The notes beneath the pieces were generated by a model. That model was not told the DNA's origin. It did not search any database and worked only from the letters and a program-made list of their open reading frames with translations. A stretch of DNA of 64,000 nucleotides, taken from NCBI RefSeq assembly GCF_964199755.1, contig NC_133906.1, positions 21,637,419 to 21,701,418 on the forward strand. The letters run 5' to 3'. This DNA is from Larus michahellis. Lineage: Eukaryota; Chordata; Aves; Charadriiformes; Laridae. Below, piece after piece: positions 25,702 to 37,539 of the stretch (positions within the stretch are counted from its first letter, which is position 1; the number at the start of each line of letters is the position of its first letter). The position numbers and the translations under genes are program-made.

Positions 25702-25833
25702 TCACCCCGCCCCGGCCCCCCCCGCCCCGGCCCCGTTCCCTCCCGCCTCGCTCAGCTCCGCGCATCCCCCTCCCCCCCGGCCACGAGGCCCCGCACGCCC
25801 GCCCGCCCCCGGTGGTCCCGCCGCCCGCCCGAC

Positions 25834-25960
25834 CTGCGTGGTCGGCGGCGGGGACGGGCGGGCCGGGCCGAGCCGGGCCGGGCTGCGGCGGGGCGGGCTC
25901 AGTGCGGCTGTGCCGGGGCCGCGCTGCGCTGCGCCGCGATGCGCCGTGATGCGCGGGGGG
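25834..25960 (-). promoter_or_regulatory. SNCB: SNCB non-coding first exon and CpG-island promoter
   Basis: A minus-strand donor ACGCAG|GTCGGG ends a likely 5'UTR exon at 25834. It sits in CpG-dense sequence with GGGCGG boxes, and is spliced to the acceptor just above 25678. The exact start is not determinable. Confidence 0.5.
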
Positions 25961-26089
25961 GAACCGCGCCGCGCCGGGCTCGGACGGGACGAGCCGTGAC
26001 CGGCCTCCCCCACCCCGCCCCGGCACACACCCCCACACACACCCACGCACACACACCCCGCCCCGCACCGGAGCAGCACCCCCGGGACG

Positions 26090-26640
26090 GTCCCATCACG
26101 TCGCACCTTCTCCCCATCCCGTCCTGATCCCATCCCACGCGCTATGCTGTCCTGGTCCCCATCATGTCCCATCCCACCCTCTCCCTGTCCCATCTCCTCA
26201 CCATCCTGATCCCATCTTGTCCTGATCCCATCCCCTCCCCTCTACAGGCTGTCCCACCCCATCTTGTCCCCGTCCCTCCACATTCTACCCTATCCCTATG
26301 CTTTTCCCCCTTCCCATCCTGATCCTGTTCCCTCCTCATGATGTCCTCTTCCCACCTCTTCCCACCCCATTGCCATCCCGCACTGTCCCCCTCCCATCCA
26401 ATTCTGATCCCATCCCATCCCTATCCCATGCTGTTCCCATCCCATCCTACCCTGATTCCGTCCTCTCCATCACATCCCATTCCCACTCCCCATCCTGATG
26501 CTATCCCTCCCTATCTGCGTACCATCCTGCCCTGCCCTCCACCACACCATCCTGACCCCACCCCACACTGCCCCCACCTTACCCCACCCTACCCCCCCTT
26601 CCTGATCCCATCCCACCCTGGCCCCCTGCCCTCATCCCCC
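26090..26640. repeat. Degenerate CCCATCCTGATCCCATC minisatellite
   Basis: About 550 bp of pyrimidine-biased sequence made of diverged copies of a motif around ATCCTGATCCCATCCC (GGGATGGGATCAGGAT on the other strand). Copies range from near-identical to loosely related, so it is an old array. It fills the gap between the divergent SNCB and EIF4E1B promoters. Confidence 0.7.
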
Positions 26641-26818
26641 TGCCCTAGAGGGGGGTCCTCCCATCTCCCTGCTCCCCGGGGGGGACAGCCCTGGCACCCC
26701 CTCCCCAGCACACCTCCCTCCCACCCCACCAGCTGCAGCTGGGACGGCTGCCTCATCCCACCCGGCTGTGGGCACTTAAGAGCCGGGGGCGGCCAGGGGG
26801 AAGCCTGTGCTGGGCAGG

Positions 26819-28307
26819 ATGGCTACCGGGGAGCAGGTGAGTGCTCTCCCTGCGGGCTGGGCCTGGCAGCAGAGCCCAGGCAGCACTGCCGCCCGCTCAG
26901 GGCTCCCATCTGTGGGATCCGTGTCATGGTGTGGGGGTGGCTGGGGGGAGCCCGGGCTCCCTGCTGGGGCGGCCGTGGGGCTCCTCGGGGCTGTCCCTCC
27001 TTCCCCAGCGGAGGCAGGAGGAGCGGCGACGGCAGAGGGCTCATCAGCAAGAGCTGCTCCTGGCAGAGAGCCTGGGCAAGCACCCCCTGCAGAACAGGTA
27101 TGGGGGGCTTGGCCACGGGCAGCCTCCCCCAGTGCTGGGAGGGGGGTGCCAGGGCTGGGTGGGGGCTCTAGCATGGCTGAGTGCCCCCCTATCTCCCCTC
27201 CCTCCCCAGGTGGGCGCTGTGGTTCTTCAAGAATGACAAGAGCAAGGTGTGGCAGGCAAACCTGCGCCTCGTCACCAAGTTCAGCACTGTGGAGGACTTC
27301 TGGGCGTGAGTGTCCCATGGGTGGGCAACGCGCCCCCTCTGGACATGCCCCTGTGGGGGTGTCTGGGCCAGAGGAGGGTGCTGGGGGTCCCTGAGGCACC
27401 CCTTCTCACCTACTTCTGTGTCTCTTCTCCACCTGGCGCAGGCTGTACAGCCACATCCAGCTCGCCAGCAAGCTCACGTCTGGCTGCGACTACTCCCTCT
27501 TCAAGGTGCGCCGCCCGCCCCACCACGGTCCCTCCTCAGAGCCCCCTGAGGCACCCAGCATTATGGGGGCCCACTGGGTGCCGGTGGAGCTGGCAGGGCA
27601 CCCTGTCCGTGGGGTGGGAGGGGAAGCCTGGCTGGGGGCTCGCAGCTCCCCGAGCTGGCTCTGCCTGGGTGCTTGGTGCCCCTGACTGTCCCCCTGACTG
27701 TCCCCAGGATGGCATCGAGCCCATGTGGGAGGACAGCCAGAACAAGCGTGGCGGGCGCTGGCTCATCACGCTGGCCAAGCAGCAGCGGCACACCGAGCTG
27801 GACCGTTTCTGGCTGGAGACGGTGAGTGTGGGCCCCCCCGGGCTGGTCCTGGTGGCGATGTTGCCTCCTGCCACAGCACCGAGCCCCAGCGGTGACTGTC
27901 CCGGGCTGCCCTTCTCCTCCCGGCAGCTGCTGTGCCTCATCGGGGAGATGTTTGACGACTACAGTGACGAGGTGTGTGGGGCTGTCATCAACATCCGCGC
28001 CAAGGGGGACAAGATTGCCCTCTGGACCCGGGACGCGGAGAACCAGGAAGGGGTCACCCACATCGGGTAATGCAGCTTCATGGTGGGGGTGGGATGAGGT
28101 GGGGGGCAGGTTTGGGGGGAATGGGGTCCCTGGCCAGAGAGCCAGTGTGAGAAACGATGCTGTCCCATTCATCCAGCCCCTTCCCTCTTCAGGCGCGTCT
28201 ACAAGGAGCACCTGGGCCTGTCGCAGAAGGTGACCATCGGGTACCAGGCCCATGCGGACACGGCCACCAAGAGCGGCTCCCTCGCCAAGACCAAGTTTGT
28301 GGTGTGA
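26819..28307 (+). CDS. EIF4E1B: Eukaryotic translation initiation factor 4E family member 1B, seven exons
   Basis: Cap-binding protein of the eIF4E class I family; in vertebrates the 1B form is mainly oocyte-expressed and tied to translational repression (established knowledge). Exons: 26819-26836, 27009-27097, 27210-27305, 27442-27505, 27708-27821, 27927-28066, 28193-28307; 211 residues. The core is nearly that of eIF4E: HPLQNRWALWFFKND, cap-stacking Trp in KVWQAN and in EPMWED with its Glu, the GGRWLITL strand, ALWTRD, and the C-terminus TKSGSLAKTKFVV. The N-terminus differs: it is short and strongly basic/Gln-rich (RRQEERRRQRAHQQELLL). The assignment to 1B rather than EIF4E rests on synteny (SNCB to UNC5A) and on this divergent N-terminus. 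No canonical AATAAA is seen close downstream. Confidence 0.88.
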
Positions 28308-29260
28308 CTGCGGGGGGAGTGGGGCGCTGCTTGTGGGGTCCCCCTGTCCCGTCCCACAATGAATGGCTGCAGCTGAATATGGCCTGTATGTCCAGGGCTG
28401 GGCCAGGGCTCTGGCACCCTGGGGTGGCTCGTGCTTGGGGGGGTCTCTTGGGAGGAGGCTGATGCGTCGCTGTATCCTGTACCCACCTGCTGGGTGAGCA
28501 GGGCCAGGAGCACAGAGCTGCCATCGCCTGGGCATCACCGTGGGCTTGGGCACTGCGTGTGTCCCCCTGCCTCCCCCGGTGCCTGGGACCAGTGCCCCTC
28601 TCCCTGGGGCTGCAGGGATGTCCCTCTGCTCTGGGCGATCCCGGATAGTCCCCAGGAGGATGCTGGGCTCTCTCCTCCCCTGGCCGAGGCATGGGCACAT
28701 CTCACTGCCCTGCAAGCCGGGGTGTGGGAGGGGGTACCAGAGCCCAGCTCCTCTGGGTTGGCTCAGCCTGGGGAGCTGGTCCCCGTCTCTCCCAAGCTCC
28801 CGCCACGTTGCTGGGACATGGGTCTGCGTTCTCAGGAAGACCAGCTCCCCAGCCAAAGGCTGCCCAGCATTCCCGCAGCATCGATGCTGGGGCTGCAGCG
28901 CGGCATCGTCCCCGCGGTGCCCACCTTGGGCTGTTTGCTCGCGTCGCCTCCCACGGGCACCTGCAGCACAGGTGAGATGAAGCTTATTTGCTTCCCAAGG
29001 GTTTGTTGGTGCCAGACCTCCAGGTTCACAGACCCTTGAGCCCTGGGAGTTTGCTGGCTCCTCTCTTCCGTGGCCCATGTCCTCTGCTGCCTGTCCTGGC
29101 CCCTGCTCCCTCCCAGCCCAGGCTCTACCCTTTAACCTTCTATTTGTGTTTTTGACTGTTGGGTCTGTCCTTCCCCCCCCTCCCACCCATTCAGATTCTT
29201 GAGGCAGAGCTGCCTGCTCACCTCCTGAGTGCTGCCTGCACTCCTGGCCTCACTGCAGCT
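28308..29260. other. EIF4E1B 3' flank, no gene seen
   Basis: Non-coding, moderately GC-rich. In human TSPAN17 would start in this interval, but no tetraspanin exon (CCG motif, transmembrane segments) is visible on either strand. Confidence 0.45.
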
Positions 29261-29410
29261 CCCCTCCAGGAGCACCCTCCTGCCTCCCCTCCAGGAGCAC
29301 CCTCCTGCCTCCCCTCCAGGAGCACCCTCCTGCCTCCCCTCCAGGAGCACCCTCCTGCCTCCCCTCCAGGAGCACCCTCCTGCCTCCCCTCCAGGAGCAC
29401 CCTCCTGCCT
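29261..29410. repeat. Perfect minisatellite, 6 x 25 bp
   Basis: Six identical head-to-tail copies of a 25-bp unit beginning CCCCTCCAGGAGCACC and ending CTCCTGCCT, starting at 29261, 29286, 29311, 29336, 29361 and 29386. Perfect identity suggests recent expansion and likely length polymorphism. The unit length is not a multiple of three, and the frames through it are not genes. Confidence 0.95.
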
Positions 29411-30764
29411 CCAGCTTGCCCCATGGTTGTACCCTGCCCGGGGCAGCGCATCCAGCCCATCCGTGCCTCCCTGTGAGCCCAGAGCTGGGGCCACTTGCCC
29501 CCCGCCGCTGCCTGGTGCGCGAGCTGGCTCGGTGCTGCCCTGCCTGCACCCGGGGTTTGCAGAGAGCTGGTCCCGCAGAGGGACAGAGTCTTGACCGTGT
29601 CCCTGCTACTGCAGTTGGCTGAGGCATGTCTGGCCTCGGGCGGTGCGGCCATGGCACCCTGAGCCCTCGGTGGCCTGCGGTGCCACCCCGCAGGGTTTGC
29701 TGGAGCACGCGGAGCCCTGCCCTGCTCTGGGGCGCTTCCGTGGCCGCACAGAGCTGTGTCCCTGTGCCTTGGCTGCCCTTCTCCAGGGCCGCTAGCCCTG
29801 CGGCTCCCCTGGGGCAGCTGTGCCAGGGCTCTGCCTGCCCTTGGCGCCCCCCCCCCCCCACCGGGGGCAAGAGGTGCTGCCAGAGAGGGGGGGTGGGAGC
29901 CCATCCCTGGCACACAGTGTGCCAGGCCACCTCCCTGTGTCCCTGCACCACATGCTGGCCCCGGGCTGCTTCTCTGCGCAGGTACAAGGGGGACAGGACC
30001 CTGCTGCCCTCCTCTATAGGGCAACCAGGGCTGGGGCGCTGTGGGCCGTACTGGCCCCACGGCTTGCGACAGGGAGGGGGGACAGCGGTGTGTGGGTGGC
30101 TGGTACCCCCAAGCTGGGGGTGCCCGCGGGCGGGGGGAGCCGGGGGGGTCCCTGAAAAGGGGACCCGGGCGCGGGGTCTGCCCGCCCCGGCGGGGGCTGG
30201 GGGCTGCCTGCACTGCCGCCCGCTCGCCACGCGATGGTGCCGCTCGCCCGGCCTTGGCCAGCTCCGGCACCGGCAGGGCTGGCAGCCTGCCCTGCCTGCG
30301 GTGAGGGGGGGGTGTCCCTCGCCCAGCCCTGCCTGCGGGGGGAGGGGGGGTGGCAGAGCTGCCCCAGCCCCCCCGGGTGACAGGCAGGCAGAGGCCACAC
30401 GTGGGACACGGGCAGGGGCGGGGGGGGGGAAAACGTGGGGTGCTGAGACCCCCATCCGACACACTGTTAATGGCCCCTGTTTGTGCCCCCCCACCCCCTC
30501 CCCTGCCCCCCAAGCAGTGGCAGCATGAAGTGTGTGAGGGCCAGGGGTTGCCTGTTCCTCCGCCTGGCATAGTCCCCCCCATAGCCCCCCACCTGGCTCT
30601 GGGGCTGAGTGTGTGTGTGTGCGTGTCCCCATGCCACCCTGTCCCCTCATCCCCACAGGGGGTGCACCAAAGGGGCTGTGCTCATGGGGTGCCCTGTGCC
30701 CTGGGGGCCAAGGTTACCTGGGGGGGCTGGTGGCAGAGGCTGCTGCGCTGCCGCGGTTCATCGC
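29411..30764. other. GC-rich gene-free spacer
   Basis: Long open frames on both strands result from the high GC content; none has domains or consistent splice sites. Several poly-C/poly-G runs (29847-29860, 30419-30430) are present. Confidence 0.45.
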
Positions 30765-30850
30765 CATTCGCATGCAGCCACGGTGGGATTTCATTTGATT
30801 GGAAAAGTAATAGGGGCCATTCATCTCCGTGGCTTTATGGGCTCCCGGCA
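30765..30850. promoter_or_regulatory. AT-rich island, candidate conserved element
   Basis: A sharply AT-richer patch in GC-rich DNA, containing CATTTGATTGG, AAAGTAATAGGGG and GGCTTTATGGG (CDX/HOX-like TTTATGG). Candidate distal element for UNC5A or EIF4E1B; inferred from composition only. Confidence 0.3.
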
Positions 30851-31104
30851 GCCAAGACGGGCCGGGGGCGGGGGCTGGCAGTGCCCACCTGGAGCCCACC
30901 CTTTGGGGACATGATGGCCTCCATCCTCAGCTGCTGCACCCCAGGGTCCCCGCCTGGGGGAGAGTGCTGAGAGGTGGGGGACACTCGGGGACCCCCCCGG
31001 GTGGGCACAGCGGTGGCCGGGAGCCACCCGCTGAGCGCAGCAGTGCCAGGACTGCCCCCAGCCTGTCTCATGCCGGGCAGCTGTCCCAGCTGGCAGCCAA
31101 GCTG

Positions 31105-31160
31105 GCAGCCCTGTCAATAATCATAATTAAAAATTAATACTAATCAAAAGGGAGAGGCAG
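31105..31160. promoter_or_regulatory. AT-rich island with homeodomain cores
   Basis: TCAATAATCATAATTAAAAATTAATACTAATC lies within 31117-31148 (shown here by its cores AATTAA, ATTAAT and CTAATC). Dense TAAT cores in otherwise GC-rich DNA suggest a conserved non-coding element. Confidence 0.3.
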
Positions 31161-34100
31161 ATGGCAGCAGACATGCGGCAGGGATGCAGGTGGGGGCGGG
31201 GGGCGCTGCAGCCAGGGGGGCTGGTGAGGACAGGGATTGAGGGGGCCAGGGGAGCCATGGGGGGCAGGTGGGTCAGGGTGCTGTGGGGTCCGGTGGGGAT
31301 GGGGGTGTAGGGTAAGGGACCCATAGGGCACAGCAGGCCTGGGGATGTGGGGCCAGCGTTGCAGTGGGATGGGGACAGCAGCATAGCCCTGGGCTGGCAC
31401 AGGCATGGGGACCCGTGTCCCCCTCTCCGTGTGGGTGGCACGGGTTGGTGGTGCCGAGTGCCAGCCCAGGGTCACCTTGCCGGCAGCTGGCGTGGAGCCA
31501 TGGCCGGGCACTGCTGCTCCGCACCTCGGCTCGGCAGGCTGCCAGCCCGGCCTCTCCCTGCGCCACCGGCTCTGACTGCTCCAGCAGCGAGGACACATCC
31601 TGCCTCCTGCCCCTGACACGCACCCGGTGCCGGGCTGGGTGCAGGCACCCATGCTGCTGTGACCGGTGGGTGCGGCAGGGTTAAAATCCCCCAAAGTAAC
31701 TGGGGAAGGAGCTGCTGGCTCCGTGGCGCGTGGGCCGCGGAAGAACAGGCAGCGCCGGCTCACCGTGGGAGTGGGCAGGCAGCGCGGCTGCCGGCGCTGG
31801 GGCTGTGCCACGCCGCTCCCCCCGTGGTGCCTGCGCCCACCTCCCTGCCCCATCGCCTGCCCGGGGGACACGGGGGTGCTCTGGGCCCTGGCAGGGAGGA
31901 CATGGGCACGCAGGGGACATCCAGCCCTGGGTACCACCAGCATCCCCTGAGCATCCCTGCGGGGCTGAGCCCCCATGAGGTGCCCTGTGCCCTCCCTGCC
32001 CACCCTGCTGGGCCCTGCCAAGGGTGCGGGCTGAGCTTGCTCTCCATCCCTGAGCACCATGGCATGCGAGGAGGGGTACTCGGAGTGAGGGGTACCTACA
32101 GCGCACCGTTCCCATGACAACCTCCCCAGAGACAGCAGCCAGCGCGGGAGAAGTGGGAGGCGAGGGGCCCACAGACCCCTCCACGCTGGGGCTCCTGCAC
32201 GCCAGGACACAGTGGGGCAGAGCAGAGGGTCTTGCTCCCAGCCTCAGGCTCTGCCTGCCCCATCCCGCTCCCTGCCCGCTGTCCCTGCGGCGTGGGGCCG
32301 GCAGGCATGGCAGTGCTGGTGCTGCCCACCCGCCCGCGCTGGGTTTACGCGGGGTGGGGTTGCACGTCTGGGTTTGCACGGCAGGGTTGGCACGGAGAGG
32401 TCTGCACGGAGAGGAAGGGGTTAAGTGCCTGCAGGGCTGTCCCCAGTGCCAGCAGCAGAGGCGGGAGAGAGGGGACAGTATCCCCTGCCCTGCGCCGTGG
32501 GGAGCCTGTACCTGAGAAGGGTCCCTTGCTGTCACTTCTCATCTGCATGACACTGTCAACCCGGCTCCTGCAACACGGCCGAGCACTCTCCTTCCCCGCA
32601 GGGACGGGCTGGCACTTCCCGCTTGGCAGAGGCAGGCGGGGGCAGCGGGCGGGTGGGATGGGGACAGGGACGGGGACGGGGACAGGAACCGCATGGCCGC
32701 AGATCTGCAGACATCAGACCTGCAGGCATGTCTGCCGCACGGTGCTGTGGCAGGCGGTGCCGTCCCCGCCACCCTGTCCTGTGCCCCCCCTGGCCACCAT
32801 CACCTTGGGGTTTGCTCTGCTGGCCCCGTGCCATCGCCTGGAGGCCCCCTGGCTGCCTGGCACGTGCCCGTGGGACCTTGTTCCCCCCCCAAGGCGCCGT
32901 GCCCAAGGTGTCCCCAAACCTCCACCATGGGCCCAGCACAGCCCCTGCCCACAGCCCTGTCCCCTGGTTCCCTCAGCAGATGCCACCGGCTCGGAGGGAC
33001 CAGCCTGCACAGATGCGTCTCAACAGCCAGGAAAGGGTGTGTGGGGGGGGTCCATTAGCATCCCCCACATCCTCCCAGCCTGGCACAGGGACCAGCCCCT
33101 CTCCTGGCTCAGGGGGAGCAGCCGCCAGCCCCGTGGCTGCTGGGGCACATGGCACACAGCGGGCAGTGCCACCGGTGCCTGTCCTTTCCCTCCCGGCCCT
33201 GTGCACCCCGGGGTTCCCTTGCAAGGGGCTGGTGATGCTGCAGCCCCCAGACAACCCCCTGCCAGCGCTCAGCCGGGGGGCTGCCGGGCTCCCTGCCCAC
33301 CCGCCCCAGCGCCACGTCTCTGGCTGGGAGGGCTGGTGTTTCCCGGGCGGTCGATGCGCCCATCGATCCCGCACAGCTCCGCCAGCTGCTCTCCCACCGC
33401 CCTGCTAATTAATTGTCTGCTGCTGCCGCTGCGGGAGCTCTGGGCTCCCGGGGGTGCCTGGGCTGCCTGCGCCCTGCCCTGCCTGCGCCCTGCCCTGCCC
33501 CACGCGCGGCCTGGAGGCCCCGTGGGTCCTGGCACCTACCTGCGACCCACGCTTGACCCACTTGTGCCCCAGAGCGGGGGGTCTGTGTCAGGCTGGCTAA
33601 GGGGCTGGCAGGCCCCGGGCTGGGATGAGGGGCAAAGGGGGCTGGGGGGGGGGGTTGGAGGGCAGCACATGGCCCCTGTCACCCCTGCCTGCTGCCCATG
33701 TCCGGGGACACCCTCCCACTGCTGGCAGCCGTGCCCGCCCCAGCCAGTGCCAGCCCCCAGCCAAACATGGGGACAGGGATGGGGACGCTGCCTTTGTGCC
33801 GGGCTGTAATGAGATTTCTGCTTGGCTGCCTGGATAGAAAATCCCAGCCGGAGGATGCAAAAAGCCTCCCCGAGCCCCAGCAGCCTCCTGCCTCTGCCCA
33901 GCCCAGGGCATCCGGAGGTGCCCCCGCCCCGGTACCCGCAGCGCTGCCAGGGAGGCATCGGCACCAGCTCCAGCCAGGATCACCCATGGGATGCACGAGC
34001 CGGCAGCTTCGTATCCTCTTTACCCCACTCCCCGCATCCCATCCCCACGCTGACACCGCATGCCGGGGGTGGGGGGTGCCAGGCACACCCCTGGGGACCG

Positions 34101-34415
34101 TGGGCTGTGTGCCACCATCACAGCCACCCTCCCGTCTGCCGGGGAGCAGGCGCCAGCACCCCAGTGCCTCTGGCCACTGCTGCTCTCCGGTGAGGTCCTG
34201 GCACTGTGGCACCATGTCTGCAGGACCCATGTGTGCGGGGTGGCACCGTGCTGTGCCCCGGCCGCTCCAGCCGCCCCCTCTTCCCCCACAGCAGCAGCAA
34301 ATCCATCTCCCTAAAAAGCCGGGGGCGGCTCCGCGGGCGCTGGGGGCCGCAAAGAGCGGGCTGTGCTGGGACGGGCTTTGCTGCGTGTCTTAATGGAGCC
34401 CTTCCCGCCCCCGGC
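31161..34415. other. GC-rich gene-free spacer
   Basis: No supported gene. The one AT-rich patch is CTAATTAATTG at 33404-33414. A GGGGACAGG tandem run lies at 32660-32690. Open frames are compositional. Confidence 0.4.
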
Positions 34416-34530
34416 GCTGTGCGCTGTTAATCTACTCTTGCAAACGGCTAATTTTGAAAATCCTCTTATCAGAATTAGGTCCTCAACATCCATATTTATT
34501 TACTTTTCATTTTCATAATCTTTCCGTTCC
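34416..34530. promoter_or_regulatory. AT-rich island, candidate conserved element
   Basis: Contains CTAATTTTGAAAATCC, AGAATTAGG and ATATTTATTTAC, strongly contrasting with flanks that are over 65 percent GC. About 3.4 kb upstream of the UNC5A start codon. Confidence 0.35.
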
Positions 34531-34819
34531 TCGTGCGGCTGGGGTTGTTCTCGGGCTCCTGGCTCCGTTTGTGAGCATCCCCGTGCAGGATGAGGCCAGG
34601 GATGTCCCAGGCTGTGCCATGCTATCCCATGCCATGCCATGCCGTGACATGCCACGCCACGCATTGGCACGTGTCCGTTGCATGGCACACGTGTTCCTCG
34701 CACCCTCAGCTCTGCCGTACGGGGTGCCCGCTCCCCGCCGGGGCACGCTCCCGGCCCCCAGCACCCCGCACAGTCCGGACTCCATCCATCGCCAGGGTCG
34801 CGGCCGCATCCTGCTCCCG

Positions 34820-35030
34820 GGGCCATGCATTATGCATTGTTTATTCGTCAGCACCTTCTCCGTTTGTAACTCAATTAGGCAGACGGCGGTTTTGCTAATA
34901 CAATGGTGTTTAATATTCGACTTCCTTAAATACCACAAATGGATGGGGAGGCAGCTCGCGGGCGATCCATTATACATGAGCTCAAATACCTATTTAAATA
35001 TTTGATGGGAGTTTAGAAAATCTCGGGGCT
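34820..35030. promoter_or_regulatory. Largest upstream AT-rich island, forkhead and POU-like motifs
   Basis: About 200 bp with ATGCATTATGCAT, a forkhead-type TGTTTATT at 34838-34845, CTCAATTAGG, TTTAATATTCG and CCTATTTAAATATTTG. Motif density and contrast with the flanks make it a good enhancer candidate for UNC5A. Function is inferred. Confidence 0.4.
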
Positions 35031-35334
35031 GGCCTTGCCCTCGGCTGCGGGGGCTGGGCAGGAGGTCGGGCAGGGCAGGGGCAGGGGCTCTGCCGGACCC
35101 GGTGATGGGTGGCAGCTGCTTCTCCTGGGCTGGCGTGGACAGACATGGCACCCGGGGCACGTGGTGAGGGGGGAGCGGTGCTGGAGCGGTGCCGTCCCCA
35201 GGGAGGCGGCAGCCACAGCCCGCAGAGCCTGGGTACCACCGGGTGATGCCCTCCCTCCGTCTCCACCCCAATCCAATTTTTTTCGGGAGAAAGCCCTGGC
35301 ACAACAGATGCAGCACGTGGCTGAGCCACGGCCA

Positions 35335-35405
35335 TGGCGCGCTGGAGAAGAGAATTAATTTTTAATTCCATTTTAATTACTTTGAGTAATAATCCATTTA
35401 CAGCA
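35335..35405. promoter_or_regulatory. AT-rich island with TTAATT cores
   Basis: GAATTAATTTTTAATTCC is followed by TTTTAATTACTTTGAG and TAATAATCC. Repeated TAATT/AATTA homeodomain cores. Confidence 0.3.
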
Positions 35406-35689
35406 CCCAGTGGGGCCAGCGGTTCCGGCATCCCCCCGGGGCTGTGGCGGTGGCAGGACACCTAGACGCTGAGCACGCCGAGCTGGGGACACCAGGCCAG
35501 GCACCATACTCCCCTCCTTGAAGCCCTCGAGTCCCACAGCCCCTCACGTCACCCCAGAGGGTGGTCAGGGGTCCCAGGTGTCCCCGTGGGCACGGGCTGG
35601 GCTGGCACAGCACTGGCAGCAGCGGGGCTCGGGGCTCTGGGGGCTGTGGAGCCGGATCTGGCTCATCCGCCCCCTCAGCTCCTCCTCGG

Positions 35690-35765
35690 CAAGAGGGAGA
35701 GGGAGCAGAATTGAAAGTGATCTCCCCAATCTGTATTAATTAGAGTCTATTAACTCGTCAGCGCG
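35690..35765. promoter_or_regulatory. AT-rich island
   Basis: Contains TGTATTAATTAGAGTC and TATTAACTCGTC in GC-rich surroundings. Candidate regulatory element. Confidence 0.25.
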
Positions 35766-36339
35766 CCCTGCCACTTCCAAACTGACGGCCCGGCCATGCC
35801 GTCCCACGGCGCAGGAAGGACACACAGGGGGATGCCGTGTGGCCTCAGCGCAGCACCCACATGGCACCGCGCGTCACAAACACGTGGCGAGGGAACCGGG
35901 CGAAGCCGGGGCAGGACTGGGCACCCCCGGCACCCCCAGGCAGGCGGCGGGGCAGGCAGGGTGTGCGGCGGGTGCCTGAGCGGTGGGAGTGTTGTTGCTG
36001 GCACCACCGGCGCGGTGCCAGGAGCAGGAGCTGGAAGCCATCCCGGGAGAGCGGCGCAAGGAGCAGATGGGGCTGGCGCTGTGCCGGGGACCCTGAGACC
36101 CCTCCCCGACGCGCTGCCCCAGGGCAGCACCGTGCTGGGTGCCCCAGGGGTGTGGGTGCCATTCGCACCAGGTTCCCCCTCCTTGCCCTGCCCCAGTGCC
36201 TGACCAGGGGGTCTGGCCACTGCGGGAGCCCGGGCTGGGGGTCCCAGTGCTGTGGGGGGAGCTCACACCGGTTCCCATGGCAGCCCCCCGGGAGCTCACG
36301 TGCGGCGCGGTGACTTCAGCAGGAGCAGATGGAGCCGAG

Positions 36340-36400
36340 AGGAGTAAAAACATCCTGTTTCCATGCAAATGCCATCAGTAATAACGAGCCAGCCTGAAGG
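36340..36400. promoter_or_regulatory. Element with perfect POU octamer
   Basis: A consensus octamer ATGCAAAT at 36363-36370 within GTTTCCATGCAAATGCC, next to AGTAATAACG. About 1.5 kb upstream of UNC5A. Confidence 0.35.
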
Positions 36401-36774
36401 AGGGTGGGTATCGCCACGCCGGGGCTCTGCCCATGGCGGGGCTGGGGGTCTCCTCTGCCAGCTGGGCCCCACCAGCGCCTGTGCGGGATGCGCCGGGGCT
36501 CTGGGCACGGCCTGGGGCAGCGCGGCAGGACAGGAGTGAGCACCCATAGGTGCCACCCGGCATGTGCTGCCCTGCCTGCGCACGTGGCTGGCACAGGAGG
36601 TCCCCAGCAAGGGGGTGATGGTGGGAGATGGCTCTGGCCTCGCCCCAGGGCTGGTGCTGGTGGTGGCCTCGGCTCTGCCCGGCACCACCAGCGCTGTGCC
36701 AGGGCGGATGGAGGCCACGGCACAGCCGGTGCCACCCGGGAGAGCCGCACTGGCTTCGCACCCGCTCCAGCTTT

Positions 36775-36840
36775 CGAAGGCGTCAAAGCAGTTGTTAATT
36801 GTTGCTGGAGCTGCTAATGAAATTATCACTGTGTGGCGCT
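36775..36840. promoter_or_regulatory. AT-rich island near the UNC5A promoter
   Basis: Contains GTTGTTAATTGTTGC and GCTAATGAAATTATCAC, the last with paired TAAT/ATTA cores. About 1.1 kb upstream of the UNC5A start. Confidence 0.3.
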
Positions 36841-37539
36841 GGGAGCCGCTGCCTGGCCCTGCCCCTGCCTGGCCCCTGCTGCTGGGGACAGGAGGATGCT
36901 TGGCACCTCTGGCATGGGCTCTGGCTCCCACAGGGTCCGGGGAGCACCTCGGGCACCCCAATGCAGCCCCCTCACCCCCCTACGCCCCTCGTCCTTTGCC
37001 CACTCTGCAATCTGCCCGCTGGTGGTGGCAGCGCTGCTTGCTGTGCACCGTGGCTGGGCACAGGGATGGCACAGGGAGGGAAGGGGCTGCATCCTGCAGC
37101 CAGGGAAGAGCCAGATCCCCCGGGAGAGGCCAGCCTGGCTGAGTGTGGGGTCCCTTGGGGCCAGACCCCCATGTGGGGCAGTGAGGTGGGACCCCATGGG
37201 TGGCACACGTTCCCGACAAGATGGCCCCGCTTACGTGACGTTTCCCAGCAGGAGACACCGGGCTCACCGGCCGGAGCCGTGGTGGCCGGAGGGTGGAGGG
37301 CAGGGTGCCAGCAGGACCCTCTTCTGCCGGGGTTGTCCCCCCACCCGCCCGTGGGGTGCCAGGCTGGGCTGGGGGACCCCTGGGGCAGCAGGGGCTTGGG
37401 GTAGAGCGGGGTCCGGGCGGGTGCCGTGCCGGGTGGGCGTCATACCGGAGTGGGGGGTGTCCCGTGGGGGGGGGGAGATGCCACGCTGGGGAGGGTGCAC
37501 CGCGCTAGGGGGGGTGCAAACCCGGGCTGCGGCGCCGGG

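Noticed and set aside
27561-29186. 541-residue minus-strand frame opposite EIF4E1B
   Set aside because: Antisense shadow of conserved exons; composition-driven.
29250-30656. 468- and 454-residue minus-strand frames running through the 25-bp minisatellite
   Set aside because: The length comes from GC content and from the repeat; there is no domain, no splice pattern, and the unit is not a multiple of three.
34615-34665. CATGC/CCATG tandem run as a regulatory or origin-like repeat
   Set aside because: Short imperfect pentamer microsatellite; nothing else supports a function.
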